The notes under the pieces: model-generated
What the model was told of the DNA's origin: nothing
Databases searched by the model: none
Seen by the model: only the letters and a program-made list of their open reading frames with translations
Position numbers and translations under genes: made by a program
Source: JANQOH01 sp965243325
GTDB lineage: Bacteria; Pseudomonadota; Alphaproteobacteria; UBA7887
Assembly (NCBI GenBank): GCA_965243325.1
Contig: CBDEUQ010000003.1
Span: forward strand, 2,046,001-2,110,000
DNA length: 64,000 bases
Reading direction: 5' to 3'
Part shown: one piece after another, positions 25,616 through 33,345 of the stretch
Layout of the letters: each line of letters starts with the position of its first letter
Numbering within the stretch: position 1 is the first letter of the stretch

Positions 25616-26644
25616 TCAGGCGCCCGCCGCAGGCAATCGGCTGCGCAATGAAAGCGGCAGCTTCAGGACAATGATGCGCCGCGCGTTGCGCCAGAACGCG
25701 GACAGCAGCAACAGGGCCGCACCGACGATCAGCGCCGTAATGGCGTCGCGCAGGCTCGAGGCATGGAACTCCTGCACGAGCCCATAGATGGCGATCAACA
25801 GATAAGCCAGCGCCGAGACCAGCAGGGCGCGGCGGTCAATCGCCAGCGCGACAATGCCCACCAGCACATAGAGAACCACCACGACGACCGCGGACAGGAC
25901 AGGGTCGGAACCGTCACTCCCCGATGTCCATGAGAAGACCGGATGCACCATGAGCGGCGGGGCCAGGAGGTGGAGCCAGAACGCGGTGTCGGAACGTCCG
26001 GTGCGCCGCGCCGTGTCCGACAGATCCCAGTACATCGCCCATGCGAAGACACCCATGCCGGCGAGGAACATCGCCGGCCTGACGAAGTTCATGACGCTGC
26101 CCGGATGATGTTCGACCGCCCAATCGGTGACGACGCCCAAAAGGGCGCCTGCAAGCGCCCCCGCCCCGGCCGCCACGGTGATGGGAACATGGAAGCGCCG
26201 CCAGTGAAGCCAGGCAGCCAATGCGGCGGCGAGCGCGGCCGGGGTCGTGGCGTCTATCGAAAGCGCCAGCCAGTCGTCGTCCGTCAGCAACCGCAGGACG
26301 GCCCAGAAGACGCCTCCGACAAACGTCAGCAGCAGGAAGATGGAGGGCAGCGCCATGTGCCTTCGGCGCGTGAAATATTCCGCGAGAGCCCAGGACGCCA
26401 GAGCGACTGCCGCGCCTCCCAAAGTATCGAGCCGGTCCCCGACGATCCAGCCGACGGCCAGCAGAAGCAGGGCTGCGGCGACGACGACGAAAACATCGTT
26501 GAAACTCGTAATCAGCCGGAAGTGCTCCTCATCCGCCGGCGGCGTTGCGCGGCGGCCCGCGACGTAAGCCCGGAATTCCTCTGCGGCTTCCTGCGACAGC
26601 GCGCCCTCCGCCACCGCGTCATCAATGTCGCCGTCGCTATACAT
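25616..26644 (-). CDS. DUF2157-like multi-spanning membrane protein
   Basis: This 342-residue protein has a soluble acidic N-terminal segment of about 45 residues (MYSDGDIDDAVAEGALSQEA, then EEFRAYVAGRR) followed by about ten hydrophobic helices separated by short basic loops, for example FVVVAAALLLLAVGWIVG, LPSIFLLLTFVGGVFWAVL and ALLVSALAYLLIAIYGLV. The architecture (N-terminal helical motif then many helices) resembles DUF2157 proteins. There is no known catalytic motif and function is unknown. It stands alone between convergent and divergent genes. Confidence 0.75.
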   Translation of the reverse strand: MYSDGDIDDAVAEGALSQEAAEEFRAYVAGRRATPPADEEHFRLITSFNDVFVVVAAALLLLAVGWIVGDRLDTLGGAAVALASWALAEYFTRRRHMALPSIFLLLTFVGGVFWAVLRLLTDDDWLALSIDATTPAALAAALAAWLHWRRFHVPITVAAGAGALAGALLGVVTDWAVEHHPGSVMNFVRPAMFLAGMGVFAWAMYWDLSDTARRTGRSDTAFWLHLLAPPLMVHPVFSWTSGSDGSDPVLSAVVVVVLYVLVGIVALAIDRRALLVSALAYLLIAIYGLVQEFHASSLRDAITALIVGAALLLLSAFWRNARRIIVLKLPLSLRSRLPAAGA

Positions 26645-26869
26645 GGTCGATCACGCTCGCCATCCAGCCGAGACGGACGCCTAAATTGCCATAGTGGCCG
26701 CTCGATATGGCAGGACTGTGGCCGATTGCAATTTCCTTGGCGTGAGTCCCCCTGCCATTGCCCTTCCGGCGCCCGCCGGGGGTGTCCGCAGGGTGCGCGA
26801 CCTGCCGGTCCGCGTTGACAGTGGCCTGCCGGAGGATAGGATCGCCGCCGGGCTCGGGGGAGGCGGCGT

Positions 26870-28021
26870 TTGGCGTTCGAAATCAGCGGGGAACAGGCGG
26901 CGTTCCGCGCCGCCGCACGCCGCTTCGCCGCGGCCGAGATGGCACCGCACGCGCAGGCGTGGGACGAGGGCGATGTCTTTCCCGTCGATGTCCTGCGCCG
27001 CGCCGCGGCGCTCGGCTTCGCCGCCGTCTATTGCGCCGAGGCGCACGGCGGCGCCGGACTCGGCCGGCTCGACGCGACGCTGATCTTCGAGGAGCTCGCC
27101 GCCGCCTGCCCGTCCACCGCCGCCTATCTCTCGATCCACAACATGGCGGCGTGGATGATCGACACCTTCGGCGACGACCGGCAGCGCGAACGCTGGCTCC
27201 CCGGCCTCGCGACGATGGACTCGTTCGCCGCCTACTGCCTGACCGAGCCCGGCGCCGGCTCCGACGCCGCCGGCCTTTCGACGCGCGCCCGGCGCGATGG
27301 CGGCGACTACGTGCTCGACGGCAGCAAGGCGTTCATCTCCGGCGCCGGGCGGGCCGACCTCTACGTCTGCATGGTGCGCACCGGCGACGCCGGCGCCGAC
27401 GGCATCACCTGCCTCGTCGTCGAGGCGGGCGCGCCGGGCCTCTCCTTCGGCCGGCAGGAACGCAAGCTCGGCTGGCACTCGCAGCCCACCGCGGCCGTGA
27501 TCTTCGAGGAATGCCGCGTGCCGGCGGCCAACCGCATCGGGCCTGAGGGCGAGGGGTTCCGCATCGCCATGAAGGGGCTCGACGGCGGCCGCCTGAACAT
27601 CGCCGCGTGCTCGATCGGCGGCGCCCGCGCGGCGCTTGAGGCAGCGCGGGACCACGTGCGGACCCGCGAGCAGTTCGGCCGCAAGCTGGCCGAGTTCCAG
27701 GCGCTCCGGTTCACGCTCGCCGACATGGCGACCGACCTCGCGGCGGCGCGCGCGCTGCTGCGCGAGGCCGCGGCCGGGCTCGACGCCGGTGCGGCCGACG
27801 CCACCGCGCGGTGCGCCATGGCCAAGCGGTTCGCCACCGACGCCGGATTTCGCGTCTGCGACGCGGCGTTGCAGTTGCACGGCGGCTACGGCTACCTCCG
27901 AGACTACCCCGTCGAGCGCATTCTGCGCGACCTGCGCGTGCACCGGATTCTCGAGGGCACCAACGAGATCATGCGGGTGATCGTCGCCCGGCGCCTGCTC
28001 GAAGGAGATTGGGAACCGTGA
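26870..28021 (+). CDS. Acyl-CoA dehydrogenase, probably isobutyryl-CoA dehydrogenase
   Basis: This 383-residue FAD enzyme of the acyl-CoA dehydrogenase family has signature segments AYCLTEPGAGSDAAGLSTRA, KAFISGAGRADLYVCMVRTG, the FAD/electron-transfer region REQFGRKLAEFQALRFTLAD and the C-terminal QLHGGYGYLRDYPVERILRD, followed by the catalytic-base region RILEGTNEIMRVIV. The start is TTG 26870 behind a strong GGGGGAGG site. It overlaps the next gene (GTGA). Valine degradation is inferred from the two following genes, which encode the hydrolase and dehydrogenase two and three steps further; the sequence alone cannot fix chain length. Confidence 0.92.
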   Translation: MAFEISGEQAAFRAAARRFAAAEMAPHAQAWDEGDVFPVDVLRRAAALGFAAVYCAEAHGGAGLGRLDATLIFEELAAACPSTAAYLSIHNMAAWMIDTFGDDRQRERWLPGLATMDSFAAYCLTEPGAGSDAAGLSTRARRDGGDYVLDGSKAFISGAGRADLYVCMVRTGDAGADGITCLVVEAGAPGLSFGRQERKLGWHSQPTAAVIFEECRVPAANRIGPEGEGFRIAMKGLDGGRLNIAACSIGGARAALEAARDHVRTREQFGRKLAEFQALRFTLADMATDLAAARALLREAAAGLDAGAADATARCAMAKRFATDAGFRVCDAALQLHGGYGYLRDYPVERILRDLRVHRILEGTNEIMRVIVARRLLEGDWEP

Positions 28022-29067
28022 CCCAGGACGCGCCCGAAATCCACTTCGCCGTGGAGCGCGGCGTCGGCCGCGTCACGCTCGACCGGCCGCGCGCGCTCAA
28101 CGCGCTCACGCTCGGCATGGTGCAGGCGATGGACGCGCGCCTGCGCGCCTGGGCCGACGATCCGGACGTCCGTGAGGTGCTCGTCGAGGGCGCCGGCGGG
28201 CGCGCCTTCTGCGCCGGCGGCGACATTCGCACGCTGTGGGACCAGGGCTACACGCGCGACGACGGCACCGACTACCCGGCGCGGTTCTTCCGCGACGAGT
28301 TCCGTCTCAACCGCCTCGTCAAGCGCTATCCCAAGCCCTACGTGGCGCTGCTCGACGGCATCACGATGGGTGGCGGCGTCGGCCTTTCGGTGCACGGCGC
28401 GCTTCGCGTCGCCACGCCGCGCACCGACTTCGCCATGCCGGAAACCGGAATCGGCTACTTTCCCGACGTGGGCGGCGGCTGGTTTCTCGCCCATTGCGAG
28501 GGCCGGATCGGCGAGTATCTGGCGCTCACCGGCGCGCGGATCGGCCCCGCCGACGCGCTTCGCATCGGCGCCGCGACGCACTGGCTGGACGACGACGCGC
28601 TCGCCGACTTCGGCGACCGGCTGGGCAGCGCGCCGGCGCGCGATCTGCTCGACGCGCTGGCGCGCGACCCGGGGCCGCCGCCGCTCGCCGCGCACGCGGC
28701 AACCATCGACCGGTGTTTCGCCGGCGCCCGCGTCGAGGCGGTCGTCGCGGCGCTCGCCGCCGACGGCAGCGCCTGGGCCGAGAAGACCCTGGCGACGCTC
28801 CGCCGCAAGTCGCCGACGAGCGTCAAGGTGACGTTCCGCCAGCTTCGCGAGGCGCGCGGCCTCGACTTCGAGGCCAACATGGCGATGGAGTACCGCATCG
28901 CCCAGCGCTTCATGGCCGCCGCCGACTTCTTCGAGGGGGTGCGCGCGCTGCTCGTGGACAAGGACGGCGCGCCGGCGTGGAACCCGGCGCGCATCGAGGA
29001 CGTCGACGACGAGACGGTCGCCGCGTTCTTCGCGCCGCTGAGCTGGGGCGCGCTCGATTTCGACTGA
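28018..29067 (+). CDS. 3-hydroxyisobutyryl-CoA hydrolase (crotonase family)
   Basis: This 349-residue crotonase-fold thioesterase of valine catabolism releases 3-hydroxyisobutyrate from its CoA ester. Typical HIBCH segments are GRVTLDRPRALNALTLGMVQ, AGGRAFCAGGDIRTLWDQGY, VALLDGITMGGGVGLSVHGA and MPETGIGYFPDVGGGWFLAH with the catalytic Glu/Asp, plus SPTSVKVTFRQLREARGLDF in the C-terminal helical part that ordinary enoyl-CoA hydratases lack. GTG 28018 overlaps the TGA of the acyl-CoA dehydrogenase. The next gene follows after 16 bp. Confidence 0.9.
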   Translation: MTQDAPEIHFAVERGVGRVTLDRPRALNALTLGMVQAMDARLRAWADDPDVREVLVEGAGGRAFCAGGDIRTLWDQGYTRDDGTDYPARFFRDEFRLNRLVKRYPKPYVALLDGITMGGGVGLSVHGALRVATPRTDFAMPETGIGYFPDVGGGWFLAHCEGRIGEYLALTGARIGPADALRIGAATHWLDDDALADFGDRLGSAPARDLLDALARDPGPPPLAAHAATIDRCFAGARVEAVVAALAADGSAWAEKTLATLRRKSPTSVKVTFRQLREARGLDFEANMAMEYRIAQRFMAAADFFEGVRALLVDKDGAPAWNPARIEDVDDETVAAFFAPLSWGALDFD

Positions 29068-29083
29068 CCGGGGGAGGGCGATC

Positions 29084-29977
29084 GTGCGCATCGGATTCGT
29101 CGGCGTGGGCAAGATGGGCGCCCCCATGGCGCGCAACCTTCTGAAGGCCGGATACGGCGTGACGGTCTTCGACGTGGACGCGGACGCCGCGGCGGCGCTC
29201 GAGCCCTCCGGCGCGCGCATCGCCGCCGCCGCGGTGGAGGCCGCCGCCGGGGCGGACTGCATCGTCACCATGCTGCCGGCGGGAGAGCACGTGCGCGACG
29301 TGTACGACGAGGTGATTCCCGCCGCCCCCGACGGCGCCCTGGCGATCGACTGCTCGACGATCGACGTGGCCACGGCGCGCGCGGTCGCCGACGCGGCGAC
29401 GGCGCGCGGCCTGGCGATGCTGGATGCGCCCGTGTCCGGCGGCGTCGCCGGGGCGGAAGCGGGGACGCTCACGTTCATGGTGGGCGGTCCGGCGGACGCG
29501 TTCGCGCGGGCCGGACCGGTCCTCGGCGCGATGGGCCGCAAGATCGTCCACGCCGGCGGCACCGGCAACGGCCAGGCAGCGAAGATCTGCAACAACATGA
29601 TGCTGGGCATCTCGATGATCGCCCTGTCGGAGGGGTTCACGCTCGGCGAGGCGCTCGGCCTTGAGGCGCAAACTCTGTTCGACATCTCCTCCAACGCGAC
29701 CGCGAGCTGCTGGGCGATGCACAATCACCTGCCGGTCCCGGGAATCGTCGAGACCGCCGCCGCGAACCGCGGCTTCCGGCCCGGGTTCTCGACCGACATG
29801 ATGCTGAAGGACCTCGAGCTCGCGCAGGCCGCGGCGCGGGAGGCGGGCGTCGACACACCGCTGGGCCGGCGGGCGGCGGCGCTCTACGCGCTGTTCCGCA
29901 ACGCCGGCAACGGCGGGCTCGACTATTCCGCCATCGTTAGGCTGATTGCCGGTGGCACAAGCTCGGATGTATGCTGA
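29084..29977 (+). CDS. mmsB: 3-hydroxyisobutyrate dehydrogenase MmsB
   Basis: This 297-residue NAD-dependent beta-hydroxyacid dehydrogenase oxidises 3-hydroxyisobutyrate to methylmalonate semialdehyde. It shows the nucleotide motif IGFVGVGKMGAPMARNL, the substrate motif DAPVSGGVAGAEAGTLTFMV, catalytic Lys in GNGQAAKICNNMMLGISMIA, and the C-terminal FSTDMMLKDLELAQ followed by LDYSAIVRL. GTG 29084 lies behind GGGGGAGGG. It completes a three-gene valine block; the following methylmalonate-semialdehyde dehydrogenase (mmsA) is not in the window. Confidence 0.94.
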   Translation: MRIGFVGVGKMGAPMARNLLKAGYGVTVFDVDADAAAALEPSGARIAAAAVEAAAGADCIVTMLPAGEHVRDVYDEVIPAAPDGALAIDCSTIDVATARAVADAATARGLAMLDAPVSGGVAGAEAGTLTFMVGGPADAFARAGPVLGAMGRKIVHAGGTGNGQAAKICNNMMLGISMIALSEGFTLGEALGLEAQTLFDISSNATASCWAMHNHLPVPGIVETAAANRGFRPGFSTDMMLKDLELAQAAAREAGVDTPLGRRAAALYALFRNAGNGGLDYSAIVRLIAGGTSSDVC

Positions 29978-30036
29978 CGCGCGGCGCACGTGCCCGGCGC
30001 CCGGCGAACGAGCGAGACAGGGAGGGCGCCGCTATC

Positions 30037-30540
30037 GTGGCTGATGAAACACGGCCCGTCGCAGGCGCAGGCGTCGAGGACGACGGCAAGCGGACGCTCC
30101 TCGAGTGCGTGCGGCTGATCGAGCGCCTTCACCGGCGGTTTCTCGACGTGGTCAAGAGCGAGCTCGACCGGCTCGGCATGGAGGACATCAGCAATGTCCA
30201 GGCGGTCCTGCTGAGCAACATCGAGCACGAGACGGTGACCGTCGGCGAGCTCACGCTGCGCGGCTACTACATGGGCTCGAACGTGTCCTACAACGTCAAG
30301 AAGCTCGTCGAGAACGGCTACCTGCTGCAGGAGCGCTCGGCGCACGACCGGCGCATGACGCGGGTGCGCGCGTCCGACAAGGGCCGTGAGGTGGTCGCCG
30401 CGGTCGACGCGCTGTTCGCCCACAACGCCGCCGCTCTCGGGTCCAAGGGTCTCGACGAGCCGGCGCTGCGCGGCACCGCCGGGAACCTGCGCGCGATCGA
30501 GCGTTTCTGGGCCGATTACCTGAGCTACGGGCGCGGGTAG
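30037..30540 (+). CDS. MarR-family (LdtR-like) winged-helix transcriptional regulator
   Basis: This 167-residue DNA-binding protein has the core LDRLGMEDISNVQAVLLSNI, then GELTLRGYYMGSNVSYNVKK (recognition helix region) and LLQERSAHDRRMTRVRASDK (wing), resembling the alphaproteobacterial LdtR-type MarR regulators. GTG 30037 is preferred because GGAGGG lies about 10 bases upstream; an in-frame ATG at 29971 inside mmsB would add 22 basic residues without conserved sequence. It lies 59 bp after mmsB and may be co-transcribed with the valine genes. Whether it regulates them or cell-wall genes, as LdtR does, is unknown. Confidence 0.85.
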   Translation: MADETRPVAGAGVEDDGKRTLLECVRLIERLHRRFLDVVKSELDRLGMEDISNVQAVLLSNIEHETVTVGELTLRGYYMGSNVSYNVKKLVENGYLLQERSAHDRRMTRVRASDKGREVVAAVDALFAHNAAALGSKGLDEPALRGTAGNLRAIERFWADYLSYGRG

Positions 30541-30642
30541 GGGCGGGCCGCCAGAGGCATTCGCGCGGAGCGCCGGACGGAGTCCCGTCCGGATGCGATC
30601 TTCGCTTGTCGAGGTACGAACGGCGCCCGCTCCGGGTTCCTC

Positions 30643-30672
30643 TTGAGCACGTATCGTCCGGCAACGTACAAT
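30643..30672 (+). promoter_or_regulatory. Promoter-like element of the Phd/PIN toxin-antitoxin operon
   Basis: TTGAGC (30643-30648) and TACAAT (30667-30672) match the sigma-70 -35 and -10 consensus at four and five of six positions with an 18-bp spacer. They lie 35 bp upstream of the antitoxin ATG, and the -10 box overlaps the palindromic operator, as expected for an autorepressed locus. Confidence 0.5.
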
Positions 30673-30682
30673 AAGATGTACA
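30665..30682. promoter_or_regulatory. YefM/Phd-like operator: paired TGTACA-type motifs
   Basis: CGTACA (30665-30670) and TGTACA (30677-30682) are separated by ATAAGA, giving 12 bp between their centres. YefM-family antitoxins recognise TGTACA cores with exactly this spacing in E. coli. The site overlaps the -10 box and lies just upstream of the Phd/YefM-type antitoxin gene, so autoregulation by the antitoxin-toxin complex is likely. Confidence 0.65.
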
Positions 30683-30706
30683 CGAGAGATCGCAGGGTGA
30701 ACGATC

Positions 30707-30985
30707 ATGGACAGCTACCCGATCGCAGAGGCGCGCCGCAACCTGCCGTCTCTGATTCGTAAGGCGGAGAAGGGCAAGACCGTGCAGCTGACCCGGCGCG
30801 GCGAGCCGGTGGCGGTTCTCGTCGGCTTACGGTCTTTCGAACGGCTCGCCGCCGGCAGGCGGCGTTTCACGGACGCGCTTCGGGATTTCGCGACTGAAAC
30901 CGACGCGTCCGAACTCGCGCTCGATCCCGACGAACTGTTCGGGGACCTGCGGGATCCGGCGCCCGGCCGGGACGTGTGGCCGTAA
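30707..30985 (+). CDS. Phd/YefM-family antitoxin
   Basis: This 92-residue antitoxin begins MDSYPIAEARRNLPSLIRKA, the standard Phd/YefM dimerisation and DNA-binding fold, followed by KTVQLTRRGEPVAVLVGLRS. The C-terminal third (acidic, TETDASELALDPDELFGDLR) should wrap the toxin. It is preceded by a promoter with a TGTACA-type operator and followed after 3 bp by a PIN-domain toxin. All conserved parts are present. Confidence 0.92.
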   Translation: MDSYPIAEARRNLPSLIRKAEKGKTVQLTRRGEPVAVLVGLRSFERLAAGRRRFTDALRDFATETDASELALDPDELFGDLRDPAPGRDVWP

Positions 30986-30988
30986 GCA

Positions 30989-31399
30989 TTGAGATATCTG
31001 CTCGACACGGTGGTTGTCTCGGAACCCCTGAGACCCCGGCCTTCTGCTGCCGTCATGCGCGAATTGCGCGCGCACGAGCACGAGGCCGCGATCCCGGCTC
31101 CGGTCTGGCACGAATTGCGGTTCGGCTGCGCGCGGTTGCCGCCGTCGCGCCGCCGGGATGCGATCCGCCGGTACATCGAAGACGTGGTCCTCTCGTGTTT
31201 CCCGGTGCTTGAGTACGACCGGCGGGCCGCCGACTGGCACGCGGTCGAGCGCGCACGATTGACCGCCCAGGGGCGACCGCCGCCGTTCGTCGACGGACAG
31301 ATCGCGGCGATCGCAGTCATCAACAACCTTACGCTGGTTACGTCGAACGCGCGCGATTTCAGGGCATTCGAAGAGTTGCGGGTGCAGAGTTGGGCGTGA
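30989..31399 (+). CDS. PIN-domain (VapC-type) ribonuclease toxin
   Basis: This 136-residue PIN-fold RNase is the toxin partner of the preceding antitoxin. Conserved acidic residues are visible: Asp6 (RYLLDTVVVSE), Glu42 (VWHELRFG), Asp102 (PFVDGQIAAIA) and the C-terminal TSNARDF (Asn120/Asp123). VapC toxins cleave tRNA or rRNA at specific sites; the target cannot be predicted. The start is a TTG (30989), three bases after the antitoxin stop. Of the three toxin-antitoxin loci in the window this is the only one whose toxin looks intact. Confidence 0.92.
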   Translation: MRYLLDTVVVSEPLRPRPSAAVMRELRAHEHEAAIPAPVWHELRFGCARLPPSRRRDAIRRYIEDVVLSCFPVLEYDRRAADWHAVERARLTAQGRPPPFVDGQIAAIAVINNLTLVTSNARDFRAFEELRVQSWA

Positions 31400-31535
31400 C
31401 GCCGCGCGCCGAGACCGCCGGAATGCGGCGTTCAAGACCGACATCCTCCGACCCCACCGCCGTCCCGGATTTCCCGCGCCGGCGCGCTCGCCGCCTGCCG
31501 ACACCGCCCGCTTCGGCGCCGGCGGTGCCGGCATC

Positions 31536-33179
31536 TCACGGCGCCAGCCGCTCGCGCCGAATGCGGATGCCCGCGGCTTCGCGGTCCCACGTGTCGGGCG
31601 CCAGGCCGGCGGCGCGAAGCTCGGTCTTGCGGACCTTCTGCGTCGGCGTCTTGGGCAGGTCGTCGAGGATGCGCACGTAGCGTGGCACCATGAAGTACGC
31701 CATCCGGCCGGCGAGCCACGCGGTCAGCGCCGCCGGGTCGACGCGCTCGCCGGCGACCGGCGCCACCGCCAGCAACACCTCGTCCTCGCCGTCGCCGGCC
31801 TCGCTCGGCACCGCCACCGCCGCGGCCTCGCGCACCGCCGGGAAGGCCGTCGCCTCGGCCTCGACCTCGAACGACGAGATGTTCTCGCCGCGCCGGCGGA
31901 TGGCGTCCTTCATGCGGTCGACGAAGAAGAACTCGCCGTCGTCGGTGCGCCGGAACGCGTCGCCGGTATGAAACCAGCCGTTGCGCCACGCCCTGGCGGT
32001 CGCCTCCGGGTTGGAGTGGTAGCCGTGGTTCATGGCCCAGGGCGCCGCCGTGCGGACGATCAGCTCGCCGGTCGCGCCCGGCGGCACCTCGATGTCGTGC
32101 TCGTCGACCACCCGCGCCTCGACGCCGGGCCGCGGCCGGCCGCACGTGCCGTTGGTCATGGAGTCCGCTTCGGCGACCAGCGGGCACGATATCTCGGTCA
32201 TGTTGAAGACCGAGAAGGACTCGAGGCCGGCGCGGGCGCACAGCGCCGTCGCATCGTCGGTGACCGGCGCGATGAGCACGCGGCGGAGCGGAGTCTCGAT
32301 CTCGTCTTCGCCGCGAGGCAGCTTGAGCAGGAACGTCGGGATCACCGCCATCAGCACCGCGTAGGTCGCGCCGGTCCGCCGCACCGACGCCCAGAAGGTG
32401 CGGGTGTCGAACGACGGCAGGACCGCGAGCGAGGCGCCGGCGGCCAGCGCCCACGCGACCATCGCCGTTCCCGACACGTGGAACAGCGGCAGGTACAGCA
32501 GCGCGCGGTCGTCCGAACCGAGGCCGTGCGCGCACGCGCGCGCCGACTCGTACTGCTGGAAGTAGCTGCACAGCACGCCCTTCGACGGTCCCGTCGTGCC
32601 GGAGGTGAACAGCACCATCTGGGTGTCCCACGGCGCGATTGCCCGGGCGAGCGGCGGCGGCGCGTCCGGCGCCGGCGCGCGCAGCACGGCTCCGGCGCGG
32701 ACGTCGAGTCCCGGGACGCGCACGTCCGCGGCCCGGTCGCCGCCGGCCGTGACCAGCGTCTTCAGCGGCCCCGTGTCGATGTCGGCGAGGCGCGGCGCAA
32801 GCGCCGGGTGCGCAATCATCAGCGACGCGCCCGACAGGTGCACCGCGTGTTCGAGCAGCCGGCCCCGATACGCCACGTTGAGGGGTACGTAGACCGCGCC
32901 GAGATAGTTGATCGCGAGCCAGCTCGCCAGCGCCTCGCGCCCGTTCGGCTGCCACGACAGCACGAAGTCGTCCTGGCGCACGCCGAGGCGGCGGAGCGCG
33001 TGGGCGGCGGCGACGACGCGGGCGCGGAACGCGCCGTACGTCCACGTCTCGCCGTCATCGAAGCAGGCAAACGCGCGGTCGGGCGCCGCCGCCGCGCGGC
33101 GTTCGAGGAGCGCCCGAAAGACACAGGCCTCGGCTGGCGCGACCCGTGCCGTGTCTTCGTTCCCCGTCCATGCCGTCAT
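31536..33179 (-). CDS. AMP-dependent acyl-CoA ligase (CaiC-like)
   Basis: This 547-residue ANL-superfamily enzyme activates a carboxylic acid with ATP and CoA. The P-loop-like motif MVLFTSGTTGPSKGVLCSYF (about residues 170-190), FNMTEISCPLVAEADSMTNG (A5), TGDAFRRTDDGEFFFVDRMK (A7/A8) and the C-terminal ILDDLPKTPTQKVRKTELR with the catalytic lysine are all present. ATG 33179 has a GGAGAACG site; more upstream codons are a shadow. The pattern is nearest to crotonobetaine/carnitine-CoA ligases and other CaiC-like enzymes, and CaiB-type CoA transferases occur elsewhere in the window, but the substrate is not fixed. It is divergent from the symporter gene (166-bp gap). Confidence 0.88.
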   Translation of the reverse strand: MTAWTGNEDTARVAPAEACVFRALLERRAAAAPDRAFACFDDGETWTYGAFRARVVAAAHALRRLGVRQDDFVLSWQPNGREALASWLAINYLGAVYVPLNVAYRGRLLEHAVHLSGASLMIAHPALAPRLADIDTGPLKTLVTAGGDRAADVRVPGLDVRAGAVLRAPAPDAPPPLARAIAPWDTQMVLFTSGTTGPSKGVLCSYFQQYESARACAHGLGSDDRALLYLPLFHVSGTAMVAWALAAGASLAVLPSFDTRTFWASVRRTGATYAVLMAVIPTFLLKLPRGEDEIETPLRRVLIAPVTDDATALCARAGLESFSVFNMTEISCPLVAEADSMTNGTCGRPRPGVEARVVDEHDIEVPPGATGELIVRTAAPWAMNHGYHSNPEATARAWRNGWFHTGDAFRRTDDGEFFFVDRMKDAIRRRGENISSFEVEAEATAFPAVREAAAVAVPSEAGDGEDEVLLAVAPVAGERVDPAALTAWLAGRMAYFMVPRYVRILDDLPKTPTQKVRKTELRAAGLAPDTWDREAAGIRIRRERLAP

Positions 33180-33345
33180 CGTTCGTTCTCCGTCGTCTTC
33201 GCGCGGCCGCCGCGCTTGCCACACGCGCGCGCGTAAAGTAGAGCGGGACGCTACGCAAGAGCGACGGACCGCGCCACGGCGCCGCCGGACAAGGCCGCGG
33301 GCAAGCGGCCGCCGACGCGGGGCGCCGACACAGGGGGGACACGCT

